Assembly: GCA_965225705.1 (NCBI GenBank) | Contig: OZ245325.1 | Location: 496,001 to 560,000 of the forward strand | Length of the DNA stretch: 64,000 nucleotides | Source of the DNA: G965225705 sp965225705 | Lineage (GTDB): Bacteria > Pseudomonadota > Alphaproteobacteria > Caulobacterales > Maricaulaceae | Reading direction: 5' to 3' | Part shown: positions 27,349 through 35,253 of the stretch, in pieces | How positions within the stretch are numbered: the stretch's first letter is position 1 | How the letters are laid out: every line of letters starts with the position of its first letter | Position numbers and translations under genes: made by a program | The notes under the pieces: generated by a model | The model's input: only the letters and a program-made list of their open reading frames with translations | The model's database searches: none | What the model was told of the DNA's origin: nothing

Positions 27349-27486
27349 ATGTCCATGTTGCAAAAATTTCTACAGGCTCGTTCTTCTGGTGAATTGACGC
27401 TGTTGGCAATTCTTGCAGGAATTTTCATATTTACTGCGGGAGCAAATATTGGGAGTGCTTTGGCCGCTATATTTTCCCGAACATGA
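27349..27486 (+). CDS. Small hydrophobic peptide, copy 1
   Basis: A 45-residue frame starting MSMLQKFLQARSSGELTL, with one hydrophobic helix (about residues 17-38) and a short basic tail (SRT). GGAG lies seven bases before the ATG. It lacks a GG cleavage site. Because it follows three GG-leader peptides it could be an immunity peptide, a second bacteriocin component or a leaderless peptide; I cannot decide. The duplicated copy downstream preserves the frame, supporting translation. Confidence 0.6.
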   Translation: MSMLQKFLQARSSGELTLLAILAGIFIFTAGANIGSALAAIFSRT

Positions 27487-27590
27487 GCGCGTTATAAGAG
27501 ACAAGCTTATGAAAAAAAAGCACGTGACAAGATCATACATGTGGCTCTTATTGCTCTTGATAACCATATTTATTGAATTGGAGAAAAATC

Positions 27591-27722
27591 ATGTCCATGT
27601 TTCAAAAATTTATACACTCTCATTCTTCTGGTGAATTGACGCTGATGGGGATTCTTGCAGCAATTTTCATTCTTTCTGCGGGGATAAATGTTGGGAGGGT
27701 TATAGCGGATATATTTCTCTGA
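27591..27722 (+). CDS. Small hydrophobic peptide, copy 2
   Basis: A 43-residue paralogue of the gene at 27349: MSMFQKFIHSHSSGELTL, then one membrane-spanning helix and the end VIADIFL. Conserved between copies are MSM.QKF, SSGELTL, ILA.IFI and AG.N.G, and substitutions keep the hydrophobic character, as expected for a translated gene. The same ribosome binding site (TTGGAG) precedes it. A rho-independent terminator follows 64 bp later, so it is probably last in the peptide transcript. Confidence 0.6.
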   Translation: MSMFQKFIHSHSSGELTLMGILAAIFILSAGINVGRVIADIFL

Positions 27723-27786
27723 ACATGAACGCATGATAAAAAGGCAGGCTTACAGAAGCCTTAAACAAACTTTTTACAGAATGAAA

Positions 27787-27817
27787 AGGCGTATTCTGTC
27801 AGAGGATACGTCTTTTT
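27787..27817 (+). terminator. Rho-independent terminator closing the peptide locus
   Basis: A ten-base-pair stem (arms 27787-27796 and 27804-27813, two G-U pairs) with a seven-base loop, followed by a run of five T. It separates the peptide genes from the oxidoreductase gene that starts at 27857. Confidence 0.8.
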
Positions 27818-27856
27818 ATCTGACGCGATAATTTTCATAACAAAGAGAGTTGTGCC

Positions 27857-28801
27857 ATGGACAAGATTGAAACCACAGTTCTCGTCCTTGGGGGCGGCAT
27901 GGCGGGGATGAGTGCTGCCCTTATCCTCGCACGTTCCATGATAAAATGCTCTGTTATCAATGATGAAAGCGCGGGCCGCACCCAGGACAATTTTACGCAT
28001 AATTTTATCACCCGTGATGGCCTTAAAAAATCAGAAATTTTACAGAAAGCAAAATCTGATCTCTCCCCTTATGAAACAGCTTGCTATCTTGATGATCGGG
28101 CTGTTCGCGTTGAGAAAAACACTTCTGGTTATCAGGTCCACTGCCAAAGCGGGCAGATCGTTACGGCCAAAAAGCTTATATTTTCTCCAGGACTTTCTTT
28201 TGATATCAGTGCCATGGGCCTTGAGGGATTAGAAGATATCTGGGGGACGTCTCTTTTTACCTGTCCCTATTGTCATGCTTATGAATATGCCCACAAAAAC
28301 ATCACGGTTCTTGGTCGATCCGAACAGGATTTTGATTTTCTGCGTCTGATGACAAACTGGTCAGACAAAGTTCACTTTCTCACCCATGGTCAACCTTTTT
28401 CTGATAAGGCGAAACAGCAGTTTTCTCACCTGTCTCAGGGAGAATTAAGGGAGGAGAAGATAACAAAAATTGTGCATGATTCTGGTCATGTCAAAGAGAT
28501 TGTTCTGGCCTCTGGGGAAAGCCTGAAAACAGATGTTGTGTTTGTTCCGGATATGCACTCTCACCCCCATGATCTTATCGAATCTCTGAAGATACGAAAA
28601 GTAATGAATCCTCAACTTAGGAAAATGACCTATGAAACAGATCCTGTGGGGAGAACAAAGCTTAACGATGTTTTTATTGTGGGTGACGCGCGAACGGGTT
28701 TTTCAACTCTTGTTGGTGCCGCCCATGAAGGGGTGATTGCTGGTGTGATGCTTATCAATGATTTGGTCGATCAGAAAACCAGAGCGCAACTTTCCCCTTA
28801 A
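27857..28801 (+). CDS. FAD-dependent thioredoxin-reductase-like oxidoreductase (CPYC)
   Basis: A 314-residue two-dinucleotide-binding flavoprotein. The N-terminal FAD motif is VLVLGGGMAGMSAALILARS; a redox-active CPYC sits at FTCPYCHAYEYAH near residue 135; the C-terminal FAD motif is VFIVGDARTG. The canonical NADPH-binding GGGxSA motif is weak: the corresponding segment reads ITVLGRSEQDFDF. CPYCH.YE is the hallmark of the TrxR-like dithiol oxidases such as GliT and HlmI, which close intramolecular disulfides using oxygen. It starts with ATG at 27857. It lies just after the Cys-containing peptide genes but beyond a terminator, so a role in their disulfide formation is only a hypothesis. A general thiol oxidoreductase is the alternative. 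Confidence 0.8.
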   Translation: MDKIETTVLVLGGGMAGMSAALILARSMIKCSVINDESAGRTQDNFTHNFITRDGLKKSEILQKAKSDLSPYETACYLDDRAVRVEKNTSGYQVHCQSGQIVTAKKLIFSPGLSFDISAMGLEGLEDIWGTSLFTCPYCHAYEYAHKNITVLGRSEQDFDFLRLMTNWSDKVHFLTHGQPFSDKAKQQFSHLSQGELREEKITKIVHDSGHVKEIVLASGESLKTDVVFVPDMHSHPHDLIESLKIRKVMNPQLRKMTYETDPVGRTKLNDVFIVGDARTGFSTLVGAAHEGVIAGVMLINDLVDQKTRAQLSP

Positions 28802-28996
28802 AAACCAGAGCCCACATATGAATTCCAGCTGGTGTTAAAGAGACCTTAAGAAAGGCAAGGAGTGTTGACAACCGTGGTTTTTATACCTCATTTTATATCT
28901 TTTCTGAACATCCTGTCCTGATATCTTGCCAAAAATCTCTCAAACGCTTTATGGTGCTTCTGCCCTCGTTCTCGTCTTGCATGGAAGGTAAAGACC

Positions 28997-30001
28997 ATGA
29001 GCCCTGTTTTTCCTGACCTCCGTCTGCGACGTCTGCGCCAGAGCCCCTGGCGCCGCCGGCTTGTGCGTGAACATCAGCTCTGTACAGACGATCTGATCTG
29101 GCCTTTATTTGTGTCTGACAGCACGACCCCGCGTACACCTGTCCCCTCCATGCCGGGCATTGACCGGCTCAACCCTGATGAACTTCTTCAAGAGGCACAC
29201 AAAGCTTTTAAGCTCGGCCTGCCTGCCATTGCCCTGTTCCCCCATATAGACCCGCGTCTTAAAACACCTGACGGGCGTGAAGCCTTAAACCCTGATGGTC
29301 TTGTCCCGCGCCTTGTGAGAGCGATAAAACAGGAGGTTCCGGGCCTTGGGCTTATGGTGGATATTGCCCTTGATCCCTATACAGATCATGGCCATGATGG
29401 CCTTCTTCAACAGGGCAGAATTTTAAACGATGAAACCCTTGAAAAACTGACGGATATGGGCCTTGTCCTGGCGGAGGCGGGTGCTGATATTTTAGGGCCT
29501 TCTGATATGATGGATGGCCGTATCTCTGCCCTGCGGCAAACTCTGGAAAAAGCCCGGTTTACAGACACCCTCCTCCTTGCCTATACGGCGAAATATGCTT
29601 CATCTTTTTACGGGCCTTTCCGTGATGCTGTGGGAACCGCCAAAACCCTGCAGGGAGATAAAAAAACCTATCAGATGGACCCCGCCAATGTGCAGGAGGC
29701 GATAAGGGAAGCTGCATTAGACATAGAAGAAGGGGCTGATATGCTGATGGTCAAGCCCGGTCTTCCTTATCTGGATGTTGTGCGTGTCCTGAAAGACCGT
29801 TTTCAGCTTCCCTGCTTTGCATATCAGGTCTCCGGAGAATATGCTATGATTATGGCCGCGGCGGAGCGTGGCTGGCTTGATAAAAAAGCCTGCATGCTTG
29901 AGAGTGTTCTTGCCTTCCGGCGTGCCGGGGCGGATGGTATTCTGACCTATTTTGCAGCTGAGATTGCAGAGATTTTGAAGGAAAGAGAGGAGAGCGTTTG
30001 A
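28997..30001 (+). CDS. hemB: Porphobilinogen synthase (delta-aminolevulinate dehydratase)
   Basis: Condenses two 5-aminolevulinate molecules to porphobilinogen in haem synthesis. The 334 residues show the Schiff-base Lys region (LLLAYTAKYASSFYGPFRDA) and the second Lys (DMLMVKPGLPYLD). The metal-site segment reads VDIALDPYTDHGHDG: the three zinc-binding cysteines of the classical enzyme are replaced by Asp/Ala, as in magnesium-dependent alphaproteobacterial HemB. It starts with ATG at 28997 and appears monocistronic. Confidence 0.95.
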   Translation: MSPVFPDLRLRRLRQSPWRRRLVREHQLCTDDLIWPLFVSDSTTPRTPVPSMPGIDRLNPDELLQEAHKAFKLGLPAIALFPHIDPRLKTPDGREALNPDGLVPRLVRAIKQEVPGLGLMVDIALDPYTDHGHDGLLQQGRILNDETLEKLTDMGLVLAEAGADILGPSDMMDGRISALRQTLEKARFTDTLLLAYTAKYASSFYGPFRDAVGTAKTLQGDKKTYQMDPANVQEAIREAALDIEEGADMLMVKPGLPYLDVVRVLKDRFQLPCFAYQVSGEYAMIMAAAERGWLDKKACMLESVLAFRRAGADGILTYFAAEIAEILKEREESV

Positions 30002-30134
30002 GACCATCTGTCGTCTCGTCCTTCCAAAAGCCCATCGCCTCATATGTAGATTACTTAAATAGTTTCACGTGTTTCCCGCATGCACAGTGTCCGTGTTAAA
30101 AGGGAAAATTTTCAAATATATAAAGAGAATATTT

Positions 30135-31331
30135 ATGGATAATTTTGACTCCTTTGGGCTTCCAGAGGCCCTTCGTCATACCTTGCAGCATATGCAGTTT
30201 GAACACCCAACCCCCATTCAGGCACAGGCTATTCCCCATGCGCTTGAAGGAAAGGACATTCTGGGGTCTGCCCAGACAGGAACAGGCAAGACAGCCGCCT
30301 TTGGCGTCCCGCTTGTTGCGCGTCTCATGTCGAACCCACATGGCACGGCCCTGGTGATGACCCCAACGCGTGAGCTGGCAAAACAGATTATGACACAGAT
30401 GCAGGCTATGCTGGGGAGACGTTCAAAAATAAAAACAACCTTGTTGATTGGTGGTGAGTCGATGACAAAACAGATACAGAACCTGCGTAATCAGCCGAGA
30501 CTTCTGGTGGGGACACCGGGACGTATCAGAGATCACCTCGATCGTGGCAGCCTCAAACTTCACGACACTTGTTTTCTGGTGCTGGATGAGACAGATCGTA
30601 TGCTGGATATGGGGTTTACCCCACAGATCGAGCATATTCTTAAATTTCTGCCGGAAGAACGTCAAACCATGTTGTTCTCTGCGACTTTGCCGAAAAATAT
30701 CACCAAAATCTCTGAGAAATACCTCAGAAATCCGATTCATGTGTCGGTTAACCCTACATCGTCTCCCGCGGCTAATATTAAGCATGATGTGGTGCACGTG
30801 TCTGAGACAAAGAAGTATCAGGGCCTGCTCTCAGAACTGGAATCACGTCATGGCACGGTCATTATTTTTGTGAAAACAAAATATGGTGCCGAAAGAATGG
30901 CCATAAAACTCTCCAAAACAGGATATAGCGCAGAGGCCATCCATGGTGATTTACGCCAGAATAAACGTGACCGGGTTATTGCCAGTTTCAGAGATAAGAA
31001 ATACCGCATTCTTGTGGCCACGGATGTGGCTGCACGTGGACTGGATATTCCGCATATTGAGCATGTCATTAATTATGATTTACCCCAATGTGCTGAGGAT
31101 TATATCCACCGTATCGGAAGAACAGCCCGTGCAGGGGCAAAGGGCTCTGCTCTGTGTTTTCTCACACCCTCTGACAATCATAAATGGCCTGCCATTCATC
31201 GTCTTCTGGACCCACATGCCCCCCTTGAAAAAGCGCCTCAGAAACACAGGAAAAAGACGTCACAAAAATCAGCTGGATTTAAGCGAAGGGCTCAGAAGTC
31301 CCGGAGAAGCCGCCGCAGAACATCACCCTGA
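30135..31331 (+). CDS. DEAD-box RNA helicase, RhlE-like
   Basis: ATP-dependent RNA helicase of 398 residues. Motifs in order: Q motif (FEHPTPIQAQAIPHAL), Walker A (AQTGTGKTAAF), motif Ia (TPTRELAKQI), motif II, motif III (FSATLP), then the C-terminal lobe with ARGLDIPHIEHVINYDLP and HRIGRTARAGAKG, and a strongly basic tail (KRRAQKSRRSRRR) probably for RNA binding. Motif II reads DETD rather than DEAD. I use the ATG at 30135, which directly precedes the Q-motif region; the frame upstream is open but unconserved. Likely role is ribosome assembly or RNA turnover. Confidence 0.92.
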   Translation: MDNFDSFGLPEALRHTLQHMQFEHPTPIQAQAIPHALEGKDILGSAQTGTGKTAAFGVPLVARLMSNPHGTALVMTPTRELAKQIMTQMQAMLGRRSKIKTTLLIGGESMTKQIQNLRNQPRLLVGTPGRIRDHLDRGSLKLHDTCFLVLDETDRMLDMGFTPQIEHILKFLPEERQTMLFSATLPKNITKISEKYLRNPIHVSVNPTSSPAANIKHDVVHVSETKKYQGLLSELESRHGTVIIFVKTKYGAERMAIKLSKTGYSAEAIHGDLRQNKRDRVIASFRDKKYRILVATDVAARGLDIPHIEHVINYDLPQCAEDYIHRIGRTARAGAKGSALCFLTPSDNHKWPAIHRLLDPHAPLEKAPQKHRKKTSQKSAGFKRRAQKSRRSRRRTSP

Positions 31332-31376
31332 ACGTCTCTTTGAAGAACAGGCGTGAGGCTTAACCTCATCATGACA

Positions 31377-31453
31377 TGGTCGGAGCAACTGGATTCGAAC
31401 CAGCGACCCCCGCCTCCCGAAGACGGTGCTCTACCAGGCTGAGCTATGCTCCG
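31377..31453 (-). tRNA. tRNA-Pro (CGG)
   Basis: On the minus strand, a 77-base cloverleaf with acceptor CGGAGCA pairing TGCTCCG, D-arm AGCTCAGCCTGGTAGAGC, anticodon loop TTCGGGA (anticodon CGG), T-arm GGTTCGAATCC and an encoded CCA. Confidence 0.95.
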
Positions 31454-31657
31454 TTATCATAACCAACAGGTTTTTCCTCAAAAAAGCTTTCTATAAATTC
31501 TGCTGCACAAAGACGCAAGGTTTTTCACCATTGCATTCCTCTGGTAAGTAGGTTATGAGGCTTTTTTTCTCGTGAAGGCCAGAAGAATTTGCATTCTGAA
31601 CAGGCTTGCTTTATGGAAAAGGGTTCGTTCAGATGAACAACCTGAACACACGCATAA

Positions 31658-31731
31658 TGGGGCGTAGCCAAGCGGTAAGGCAACGGGTTTTGATCCCGTG
31701 ATCCCAGGTTCGATCCCTGGCGCCCCAGCCA
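31658..31731 (+). tRNA. tRNA-Gln (TTG)
   Basis: A 74-base cloverleaf: acceptor TGGGGCG/CGCCCCA, anticodon stem ACGGG/CCCGT around loop TTTTGAT (anticodon TTG), T-arm GGTTCGATCC and an encoded CCA. Its 3' end is the left boundary of the islet that ends at 33691, and the gene stays intact because the repeat restores it. Confidence 0.95.
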
Positions 31732-31738
31732 TTTTTTA
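31711..31738 (+). repeat. Left attachment-site repeat (attL-like)
   Basis: 28-bp direct repeat formed by the 3' end of tRNA-Gln plus T-rich flank; begins CGATCCCTGG and ends CATTTTTTA. Identical to 33664-33691. Confidence 0.8.
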
Positions 31739-31934
31739 ATCGTTATATTTTTATTTGTTGTTGTCTTGGGATCCTTTACCACCATCATAAATCCCTTTTG
31801 CAGAGCTGGTGATACAGCTCGGACTAAGCGTTATGAACACAGAACGCAGGTAAATAAGTGGTATAGGGGGATGTATATCTAAATCGCTTTATGATTTTAT
31901 TGTCATTAACAAAGTTATGGGATAACTTGCACAT

Positions 31935-33113
31935 ATGGGTGAACAAATTCCTGTAAATAAAGAGATATTACGATGGGCACGTGAAACCCATGGTTTTTCA
32001 ATTGAAGACCTTGAGAAGCCTTTCCCGAAACTAGCTTTATGGGAAAGTAAAAACCATAAAGACTGCCCAACATATTCTCAATTGGAACAGCTGGCATTAA
32101 GATATAAAAGACCTTTAGCCATCTTCTTCTTTCCTGATCCCCCCGCCGAAGAATCGATTAAAAAGTCATTGCGGTCTGTATCAGAGAGGGATTTTGAAAG
32201 TCTATCACCAACAATGCACCATATTTTTAGGAAAGCAAAAGCTTTCCAAATTAGCTTGCGTGAACTTTACCAAAGTGATGAGTCCGAACAAAAAAAACGA
32301 ATTTCCTGGCTGCCAGAATTAGATACCAGCACAGCTATTGTAAACCTAGCAGGCAAAGTTAGAGATATATTTGGTGTGACTTCTGAAGAACAAGAATCAT
32401 GGAAACATAGTGAAAAAGCTTTCAAAAAGTGGAGAAGCGTTTTATCTGATAATGGTTTGTACGTTTTTAAGGAAGCTTTTAAGACTGATAAAATCGCTGG
32501 CTTCTGTATGTATGATCAATTGTTTCCGATTATTTTTATTAATAACACCAATCAATCTGTTAATAGGCAGATCTTCACGTTATTCCATGAGCTGGGTCAT
32601 CTGGTTTATAAAAACAGCTATTTAGATGTTATTGAAAATCGTACATGGGAGCATGAAAGTCCGGATACTCAAAACATTGAAGTAAAATGTAATAAGTTTG
32701 CAAACTATGTCTTGATCCCAGAAGAACATTTTAAGGAAAATTTTCTGTCCAGTAAACCAATTAAGTTTTCAGATTCATATATTGGTCGGATTGCTCATGA
32801 ATACTGTGTTAGCCGTGAAGTGGTATTAAGAAGGTTGTTAGACAGGAAGTGTATTTCACCTCAGTTCTATAAATCCAAAGTAGAGGAATGGAATTCTCAA
32901 TACCTTGCAGAAAAGAAAAAAGCTAACAAAAAATCTGGGGGCCACTATGATAATACTAAGATGTCATATCTTGGGGATGCTTATTTATCGTTAGTACTGA
33001 ATAGGTATTATGGTGGTAGCATAACTCTTGATCAAGCATCCAGTTACTTAGATATACCGACAAAGAGTTTTAATAGAATTGAAGATTCTTTCCTTCAAAG
33101 GAAAGGAGTGTAA
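31935..33113 (+). CDS. XRE/ImmA-IrrE family metallopeptidase-domain protein
   Basis: A 392-residue cytoplasmic protein. The first about 80 residues look like a helix-turn-helix-related antitoxin domain (RWARETHGFSIEDLEK; LEQLALRYKRPLAIFFFPD), and the central part holds an IrrE/ImmA zinc peptidase motif (IFTLFHELGHLVYKN) around residue 220. This architecture is typical of the partner gene found upstream of DUF4411 proteins in probable toxin-antitoxin or phage-defence modules. It starts with ATG at 31935; its stop is immediately followed by the GTG of the next gene. AT-rich codon use, unlike neighbours, indicates recent transfer. Whether the peptidase is active is unknown, although its HExxH is intact. 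Confidence 0.85.
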   Translation: MGEQIPVNKEILRWARETHGFSIEDLEKPFPKLALWESKNHKDCPTYSQLEQLALRYKRPLAIFFFPDPPAEESIKKSLRSVSERDFESLSPTMHHIFRKAKAFQISLRELYQSDESEQKKRISWLPELDTSTAIVNLAGKVRDIFGVTSEEQESWKHSEKAFKKWRSVLSDNGLYVFKEAFKTDKIAGFCMYDQLFPIIFINNTNQSVNRQIFTLFHELGHLVYKNSYLDVIENRTWEHESPDTQNIEVKCNKFANYVLIPEEHFKENFLSSKPIKFSDSYIGRIAHEYCVSREVVLRRLLDRKCISPQFYKSKVEEWNSQYLAEKKKANKKSGGHYDNTKMSYLGDAYLSLVLNRYYGGSITLDQASSYLDIPTKSFNRIEDSFLQRKGV

Positions 33114-33581
33114 GTGACATACGTTTTTGATACAAGTAGCCTTCAGGAGCTTTTTCGGTATCCCCGTAGCCGTTTTCCTACTCTATGGAAAAGATTTGAG
33201 TCAGTGGTTCAGGAAAGTAAGTTGATGTCAGTTCGTGAGGTTTTGAGGGAAATAGAAAGGCAGGATAATACAACTTTGAAAGGCTGGGCAAAAGAAAACA
33301 AGAATCTATTTCCTCCTGCTACTGAAGAAGAAACTGAGAAGGTGAAAGAGATATTTCAGAATGAGCATTTTCAAGGACTCATTAAGGAAACTACAATATT
33401 AAAAGGGGGGCCTGCAGCTGACCCATTTATTATTGCCAAGGGTGCCGTAATGGAGTTAACGGTTATTACACAAGAGAAGTTAAAAGAAAATGCAAGTAAG
33501 ATACCGAATGTATGCAAATTTTTTAATGTAGATTGTACTAATTTAGAAGGTTTTATGACACATGAAAACTGGGTTTTCTGA
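33114..33581 (+). CDS. DUF4411 PIN-like protein, probable toxin partner
   Basis: A 155-residue protein matching the DUF4411 pattern: N-terminal YVFDTSSLQELFRYPRSRFP with the first acidic residue, MSVREVLREIERQD with the Glu, GGPAADPFIIAKGAV with the third Asp, VITQEK, and a C-terminal IPNVCKFFNVDC and GWVF-like end. This is the acidic-residue spacing of PIN nucleases. It starts with GTG at 33114 directly after the stop of the ImmA-type gene, so the two are tightly coupled. The inferred role is toxin or nuclease controlled by the upstream protein; its RNA target is unknown. Confidence 0.82.
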   Translation: MTYVFDTSSLQELFRYPRSRFPTLWKRFESVVQESKLMSVREVLREIERQDNTTLKGWAKENKNLFPPATEEETEKVKEIFQNEHFQGLIKETTILKGGPAADPFIIAKGAVMELTVITQEKLKENASKIPNVCKFFNVDCTNLEGFMTHENWVF

Positions 33582-33663
33582 AGTAAAAATAAGAAATCTC
33601 TGATACATTTTGAAGTCATGGGAGTAGGGTTGTAAGAAAATCAAGAGCCTTAATAATTCAGTG

Positions 33664-33691
33664 CGATCCCTGGCGCCCCAGCCATTTTTTA
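33664..33691 (+). repeat. Right attachment-site repeat (attR-like), tRNA-Gln fragment
   Basis: 28-bp copy of the tRNA-Gln 3' end and flank, identical to 31711-31738; the bases on either side differ, so it is only the fragment and not a second tRNA gene. Confidence 0.8.
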
Positions 33692-33966
33692 TCTGTTCTA
33701 ACTTTTTTCTATTTTTCTGTTTCAGGACATGGGGGTGCTCCTCTGACCTGTCCCTTAAAGCCTGTCTTTCAGAGAGGGGCCTTCCGGAATATTTCACGTT
33801 CTGCACGGGTCTTTAGGAAAAAAGAAAGACATGCGGGAAAACCGGGTTCAACAGGTTGTGTAGTGGAAGGGCGCAGATCCATAAGGATATTGTCCTGATG
33901 CCCCCGTTTCTTTTGTGGGAAAGGCTATGCTGTTATCTTTTGAGGGCAATATTTTTGAGCGCTTTA

Positions 33967-34042
33967 TGGCTCCCCGGGCCGGACTCGAACCAGCGACCCA
34001 GCGGTTAACAGCCGCTTGCTCTACCAACTGAGCTACCGGGGA
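33967..34042 (-). tRNA. tRNA-Asn (GTT)
   Basis: Minus-strand 76-base cloverleaf: acceptor TCCCCGG/CCGGGGA, D-arm AGCTCAGTTGGTAGAGC, anticodon loop CTGTTAA (anticodon GTT), T-arm GGTTCGAGTCC and encoded CCA. Confidence 0.95.
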
Positions 34043-34346
34043 TCAGGATGTGGTTTAACCTGACGCCCTATACCAGACCCGGGGGAGGAAAGGCAAGCCT
34101 TTGTCAAATAGAAAGATAAAAAAAACTGTTCTTCCTTAAAAACCTTTAGCTTTCAGGACATAACTTTCTTCTCCCACACAAAGGGAATGTATGAAAAAGC
34201 AGATAACCTGTTCCTCTTTCAGGATCATCAATGTTGTCAGAAGATTTTTTCTGGTATCTGCTAAGGATTCCCATCCCTCTCTTGATGGTTTTGAAAAGAA
34301 AAGGTATGAGAAAAAGAAGCTCATGTGAAAAAGTGGTGAAGGTTTT
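34043..34346. other. Intergenic region before the antiporter operon
   Basis: No gene that I can support. A possible plus-strand promoter for the operon is TTGATG (34282-34287), 17 bases, TATGAG (34305-34310), ending 36 bases before the mrpE start; this is a moderate match only. Confidence 0.35.
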
Positions 34347-34841
34347 ATGCGATACAGCCTGTTTTTGTTTCTTCTGCTTCTTGGGGTATGGTTTCTTCTT
34401 TCAGGCTATTGGAACAACATGCTTCTGGTGGCTTTAGGCTTTTTCTCCTGCTGTTTTGTTCTTTTTCTGTCTCTGCGCATGAAGATTGTTGATTCTGAGT
34501 CCATGCCTTTATCACGTCTTCCTTCTTTGTTGCTCTATTGGGGATGGCTGGGAGGTGAGATTGTTAAGTCCAACCTGGATGTTTCACGCCTTATTTTAAC
34601 ACCTGACCTTGAGATTACACCGGGGCTTGTGCGTGTGAGGACAGATAAGCGCTCTGATCTTGCTTCTGTCGTTTTTGCGAATTCTATTACGCTCACCTCC
34701 GGGACAGTGTCCGTAGAGCTTGAAGATCGGCATATTATCATTCATACTCTCACGGCAGGCATGGCAGACCTGCAGGCTTTTCAAACAATAGGTGCTTCTG
34801 CACAACAGGCTGTGGATGGACATATCACCTTAAGACCATGA
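34347..34841 (+). CDS. mrpE: Mrp-like antiporter subunit E
   Basis: Small membrane subunit of the multi-subunit cation/proton antiporter, 164 residues. Two N-terminal hydrophobic segments are followed by the conserved MrpE/MnhE signature (LPSLLLYWGWLGGEIVKSNL; LTSGTVSVELEDRHIIIHTL). It starts with ATG at 34347 and is the first gene of a plus-strand run of ten genes with mostly overlapping stops and starts. Placing E-F-G before B-C-D differs from the A-B-C-D-E-F-G order of the canonical Bacillus operon. Confidence 0.9.
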   Translation: MRYSLFLFLLLLGVWFLLSGYWNNMLLVALGFFSCCFVLFLSLRMKIVDSESMPLSRLPSLLLYWGWLGGEIVKSNLDVSRLILTPDLEITPGLVRVRTDKRSDLASVVFANSITLTSGTVSVELEDRHIIIHTLTAGMADLQAFQTIGASAQQAVDGHITLRP

Positions 34842-34854
34842 AAGAACAGAAGGC

Positions 34855-35253
34855 ATGATGATGGAATATTGGTTATCAGCAGCAGCACTTGGCGTCTTAA
34901 TGGGGATGGCCCTTGCTCTTGTCCGTCTTTTGCGTGGCCCGGGGCTTTATGATCGTGTTCTGGCGTCCAATGTGTTCGGGGCAAAAACGGTTGCCTTTTT
35001 ATGTATTTTCAGTCTTATTATAGGGCGGGCAGATGGTGTGGATATTGCCCTTCTTTATGCGCTTATCAATTTTATAACGACGATTGCTGTCCTGAAATTT
35101 TTTCATTATCGCACACTGCGTGTTGCCCTCTCACCGCGCCGTTTTTCATACAGGCAGAATCCGGAAGATGTTTCGGGGGAGGGACAATCTGAAGAACAGG
35201 AAAAGCCTCCTTCTGGTGAACCCCCCACGCATAAGCGGAAGGAGGAGATATGA
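34855..35253 (+). CDS. mrpF: Mrp-like antiporter subunit F
   Basis: A 132-residue subunit with three hydrophobic helices. MrpF signatures are RLLRGPGLYDRVLASNVFG and GRADGVDIALLYALINF. The C-terminal 40 residues are hydrophilic and Glu/Lys rich (GEGQSEEQEKPPSGEP), longer than in most MrpF proteins. Three ATGs in a row (34855, 34858, 34861) leave the exact start open by two residues. It overlaps mrpG by four bases. Confidence 0.9.
   Translation: MMMEYWLSAAALGVLMGMALALVRLLRGPGLYDRVLASNVFGAKTVAFLCIFSLIIGRADGVDIALLYALINFITTIAVLKFFHYRTLRVALSPRRFSYRQNPEDVSGEGQSEEQEKPPSGEPPTHKRKEEI

Larger units (their letters stand above)
27318..27752 (+). repeat. Diverged tandem duplication with 242-bp period
   Basis: The segment 27318-27509 is repeated at 27560-27752 with many substitutions and at least one single-base indel. 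Each copy carries a ribosome binding site (TTGGAG), a 43-45 codon gene and the shared sequence GAACATGA at its end. This looks like an older duplication with both copies retained as open frames. Confidence 0.8.
31711..33691. mobile_element. Small integrated islet at tRNA-Gln, no integrase
   Basis: About 1.95 kb inserted at the 3' end of tRNA-Gln. A 28-bp identical repeat marks both ends (31711-31738 and 33664-33691), covering the distal T-arm, acceptor strand, CCA and T-rich flank. The cargo is an ImmA/IrrE-type gene and a DUF4411 gene, visibly more AT-rich than the flanks. No integrase or excisionase frame is present, so it is either a remnant of a larger element or was mobilised in trans. 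The stretch 33582-33966, which includes the right repeat, has no gene that I can support. Confidence 0.8.

Noticed and set aside
27509..27634. Overlapping frame starting MKKKHVTRSYMWLLLLL between the duplicated small peptides
   Set aside because: It has a hydrophobic stretch but no ribosome binding site, crosses into the second copy out of frame and is not preserved in the first repeat copy.
26711..28801. One operon from the GG peptides through the flavin oxidoreductase
   Set aside because: A strong terminator at 27787-27817 lies between the last peptide and the oxidoreductase, so a common transcript is not supported.
33661..33691. Second tRNA-Gln gene
   Set aside because: Only the last 28 bases match; D-arm and anticodon arm are absent, so it is an attachment-site fragment.
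34136..34324. Minus-strand 62-codon frame before the antiporter operon
   Set aside because: No ribosome binding site or recognisable feature; probably chance in AT-rich intergenic DNA.
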